Source: Ursus arctos
Taxonomy: Eukaryota; Chordata; Mammalia; Carnivora; Ursidae
Direction of reading: 5' to 3'
Assembly: GCF_023065955.2 (NCBI RefSeq)
Contig: NW_026622930.1
Coordinates: 24,715,449-24,779,448 of the forward strand
DNA: 64,000 nt
Each line of letters starts with the position of its first letter. Positions within the stretch are counted from its first letter, which is position 1. Of the stretch, positions 61,331-64,000 are shown piece by piece. Both the position numbers and the translations under genes were made by a program. The notes beneath the pieces were generated by a model, which was given only the letters and a program-made list of their open reading frames with translations, did not search any database and was not told the origin of the DNA.

Positions 61331-61865
61331 GTTTTGTTGGAAAGGGGAGCAGGGTGAGGTAACAGTAGCTGGATGAAGGTGAAGGGTCAAAATACAGTTG
61401 TGGGTTTTTTTTAAATTTTAACTTTGTTTTTATAAGGGGAGAACAAAAGTATGTTTGTGTGCTGATGAGAATGACCCAGCGGTGAGGAAGAGTTTGGTGA
61501 CGCTGGAAATGCTACGACAGGACTGAAGTCCTTGATGAAGAGTGAGGTCAAAGCACAGGCAGGGAGACCGGCTTTGACTGGAGCAGAGATGTCTCTAACA
61601 GGGCTGAAGACAGGAAACACACAGGTAGGTCTGTGGATTCAACTGCAGGTGGGTAAGAAACTTCCCGACCTGACTGTATTTTTTCAAGAAAATGTAAAGC
61701 AATGTCATTGGCCAAGGATGGGGGGGAGGGAGAGGCTATGGGAGATTCAAAACTTCCTCCTGGATCACAGAAGAAAATCAATTACATAACATGACGAAGA
61801 ATGTCTATCTCCAATCAATGACTGACATCCTACTTTGTGATACAACTCCGGGGCTTTCCCTGAAG
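61331..61865. other. ESRRB intron, nothing recognised
   Basis: No exon or named repeat seen. Confidence 0.45.
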
Positions 61866-61869
61866 AGTC

Positions 61870-62005
61870 CGGAGCAAGATGAAAAGGACTACGATTAGGA
61901 TTCCCATTTTACAGAGGAGGAAAAGGAAGGCTCACGGAGGTTTAAGTAAAGCACCCGAGGAGCTGAGTAGTGGTCACACTGGGGTCTCGACGGATCTCTA
62001 TGACC
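61870..62005 (+). repeat. MIR SINE fragment
   Basis: GATTCCCATTTTACAGAGGA, GGAAGGCTCACGGAGG, GAGCTGAGTAGTGGTCACAC. Confidence 0.8.
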
Positions 62006-64000
62006 GCCGAACCTGTTAGTTCATGCTCTGGCACACCAGAAGTCCTGCATGAACGGTAATAGGGATTTGGCACAGACAAGATCATCCCCTACGGCTTCAT
62101 TCAGTTAACATCTCCCCAACCAAAGGTCATCGGGTCATGGCGTCTGAGCCGCCCAGAGGCTGCAGGCCATGTGGGAAGATCTCGTGAGCTGTCAGACTTG
62201 AGTGTGTATGTGCACGCGGGCATGTGTGTGCATCGCTGCACACGCGTGTAAGATGGAAAGTGGTTGAGGGGGAGGGGATACAAATACACATCAGCGTTCT
62301 TGGGCTTTAGTTCAAAACTATTCTCTGAAGTGCCAGAGAGCTGGTCTGTTTCAGAACACTCATGTATTTTGGAAAAGAAAAAAGAATTTTTAAAGGCAAG
62401 TCATCTCTCATCCTCTTTCTTCATTCACAGGGCCAGCAAAGTGGTATTCCTGGCAGGGGCTAGAGGCAGAATACTCTATAAATACAAAGCCATTAAATCC
62501 CATGCAGCGGGAACCTGATCGGAGCCTCCTTTTAATTTCCTGACATGAGCTGGCCACTAACCCAATTACCCAGAATCCCCGTAGGAGCCCTCCGCCCGCC
62601 CAACGAGCACAAAGACAGGGAGAGCATATTGCATGGATGTCAGCCCAGCTTTCACTGAAATCAAATATCTTTTAGAAAACACTTGGGGGAAAGGCGGGCA
62701 GGGGCCGAGGGGAGGAGGAGAGGGAGCGGGACAGGGAGGCTGCTGGCCTGAGGCAGGTGAAGTGAGGGGAGGAGAAGGTGAAGCTCACTGGACAAGCCTT
62801 CGAGCGAGAGCTGCTGAAAGCCCAGAGCTTTACTGAAGTGTGGGGGCCCCCTGAGAAAGGCAGCATATGGTTTTCCAGGCTCTTCCGCAGAGGCTGTCAG
62901 GCCACACCCTAGCCAGGCCTGGGAGCCCGCCTCCCAGGGGGAGAGCTTCTCCAGGGTGGTCCCAAGGGAGACACTCCTCCTGACTTTCGACCCCAGACAG
63001 GGGGCCAGCCCAAGATGGTGACCACCTCTGAGATTCCCACCAGGGAAGCCAGGAGGAAAATCAGGGCAGCCAGGATGCCCTGCCTGACACCGGGAGGGCT
63101 GCTAGCTCAGTGCAAACGAGATTGCCATTGAATCAAATACTAGAATAACGTGCCCAGAGAGCGGACATCGTAAAGCAGGCCCACAGTGGATTTCACCCAG
63201 GAGCCATTCCACCAGGGCCCCACCTTGACCTGCTGCTGGAGAGCAGGATTCAACATGGCTGCTCTAAGGGGAAGACGTGGAGGCCCAGGAGTGTGAGAGA
63301 TCACACACACGCGGGATCCCCTCAGAGCCAGGAGGAGGGCAGAGGCTCCAATGCCCAACCTTGTGTGGATTTTGTATTCAATGTTTTATGAAGAGAAAAA
63401 TCACTTTTTTTTTTCCTCTGGAAATACAGACTTTCACACACTGGATTTGCTTAAAGTGAGACAGACCTCTGGGCATTGCCTACACTGTTCAGTAGATGAT
63501 TCCAGAGCCGAGAGCAGCCTCAAAGCAGAGGCTGAGCCAAAGGAAGCCACATGACCAGACATCTCCCCCCACCCCCCGTGGCTGCTGGGCCCCCCAAATC
63601 ATGAAGCAGTGTCTCAGGGTGTTTTACTAAAGAAAAGAAAAACTCTAAGAGACTTCCAGAGCTTCTGGGCAGAAGGTAGGAACCAGCCTTCAGATGTGTA
63701 GCTGGGATGGGGAGGAAGGGGAGCTGGCATTCGCATCCTTTCCCCAGCCTCCCACCACCCCCGCACCCCGACACGGGAACCAGGACGCCAGGCCCCGGTT
63801 CCTCCACTCGAGGCCCACTATGGAGGCTTAGGAAGGAGCAGCAGCTCCCGGGAAGGCTGGGGTCTGCCTTTCGGAGTCAGGTCAGTGTGAGGGAAGGCAG
63901 AGGGAGGCAGGGAGCCCGCGCCTGTCCCAGGGGCCTGGGCTCCTGCTCACGAAGTGGTGGGGGGACAACCAAACAAAAGCAGGAGCCAGGGCAGCTGCCA
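62006..64000. other. ESRRB intron to window edge
   Basis: A short GT/CACG tract lies at 62200-62250 and a G/A-rich tract at 62690-62780. No exon was found, including the second zinc-finger exon that must precede the exon at 47988. No named repeat recognised. Confidence 0.5.

Overview
This is nuclear DNA of a caniform carnivore, most likely a bear or giant panda relative. The diagnosis rests on several young tRNA-derived Can-SINEs. They open with the GGGGCGCCTGGGTGGC box, end in a CT-rich stretch and AATAAATAAAATCTTT, and match the ursid-type SINEC subfamily as I remember it. A carnivore-type L1 with a perfect target-site duplication adds support. A pinniped or mustelid is not excluded. The window is otherwise ordinary mammalian sequence, full of MIR, L2, MER5, MER20, MLT1 and old L1 fossils. 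Nothing is prokaryotic.

The only protein-coding gene I can support is ESRRB, encoding estrogen-related receptor beta (NR3B2), an orphan nuclear receptor of pluripotency, trophoblast and inner ear. It lies on the minus strand. Four exons are present, in transcript order 47988-47878, 47432-47271, 39489-39220 and 33643-33399. All visible splice sites are GT/AG and every junction keeps phase 1. Together they encode about 262 residues: the C-terminal extension of the DNA-binding domain, the hinge, and the whole ligand-binding domain ending in LEMLEAKV and a stop. The exons for the N-terminus and zinc fingers are not seen and must lie beyond base 64000, so the intron entering from the right exceeds 16 kb.

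Layout. Bases 1-30600 are intergenic sequence downstream of ESRRB. 1-8900 holds MIR, MER5, L2, MLT1 and a CR1/L3-like fossil. 8950-14215 is one old, full-length-like L1 on the plus strand, broken by four Can-SINEs, an MLT1 LTR and a younger L1 with an inverted 5' part. 14690-15340 is another L1 piece. A nearly perfect 131-bp direct repeat occurs at 15351 and 16467. 16600-30600 has L2, MIR, MER20 and two young SINEs, plus a CpG-rich block with a 24-G run near 26.07 kb and an octamer/SOX-like cluster near 23.4 kb. About 30600-33398 is the probable ESRRB 3' UTR and overlaps a decayed exon for the alternative beta2 C-terminus. 33644-64000 is ESRRB introns and exons with SINEs, MIRs, L1 ends, a 270-base alternating purine/pyrimidine tract at 36.1 kb, and several AT-rich blocks with homeodomain or POU motifs that look like conserved non-coding elements.

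I did not find a new multi-gene system. The most interesting items are the frame-broken beta2 exon, the tandem octamer block at 45.3 kb, the 131-bp duplication, the orphan CpG-rich block, and an L1 3' end followed by a second polyadenylated segment. Comparisons with human or mouse come from memory, not from a search.
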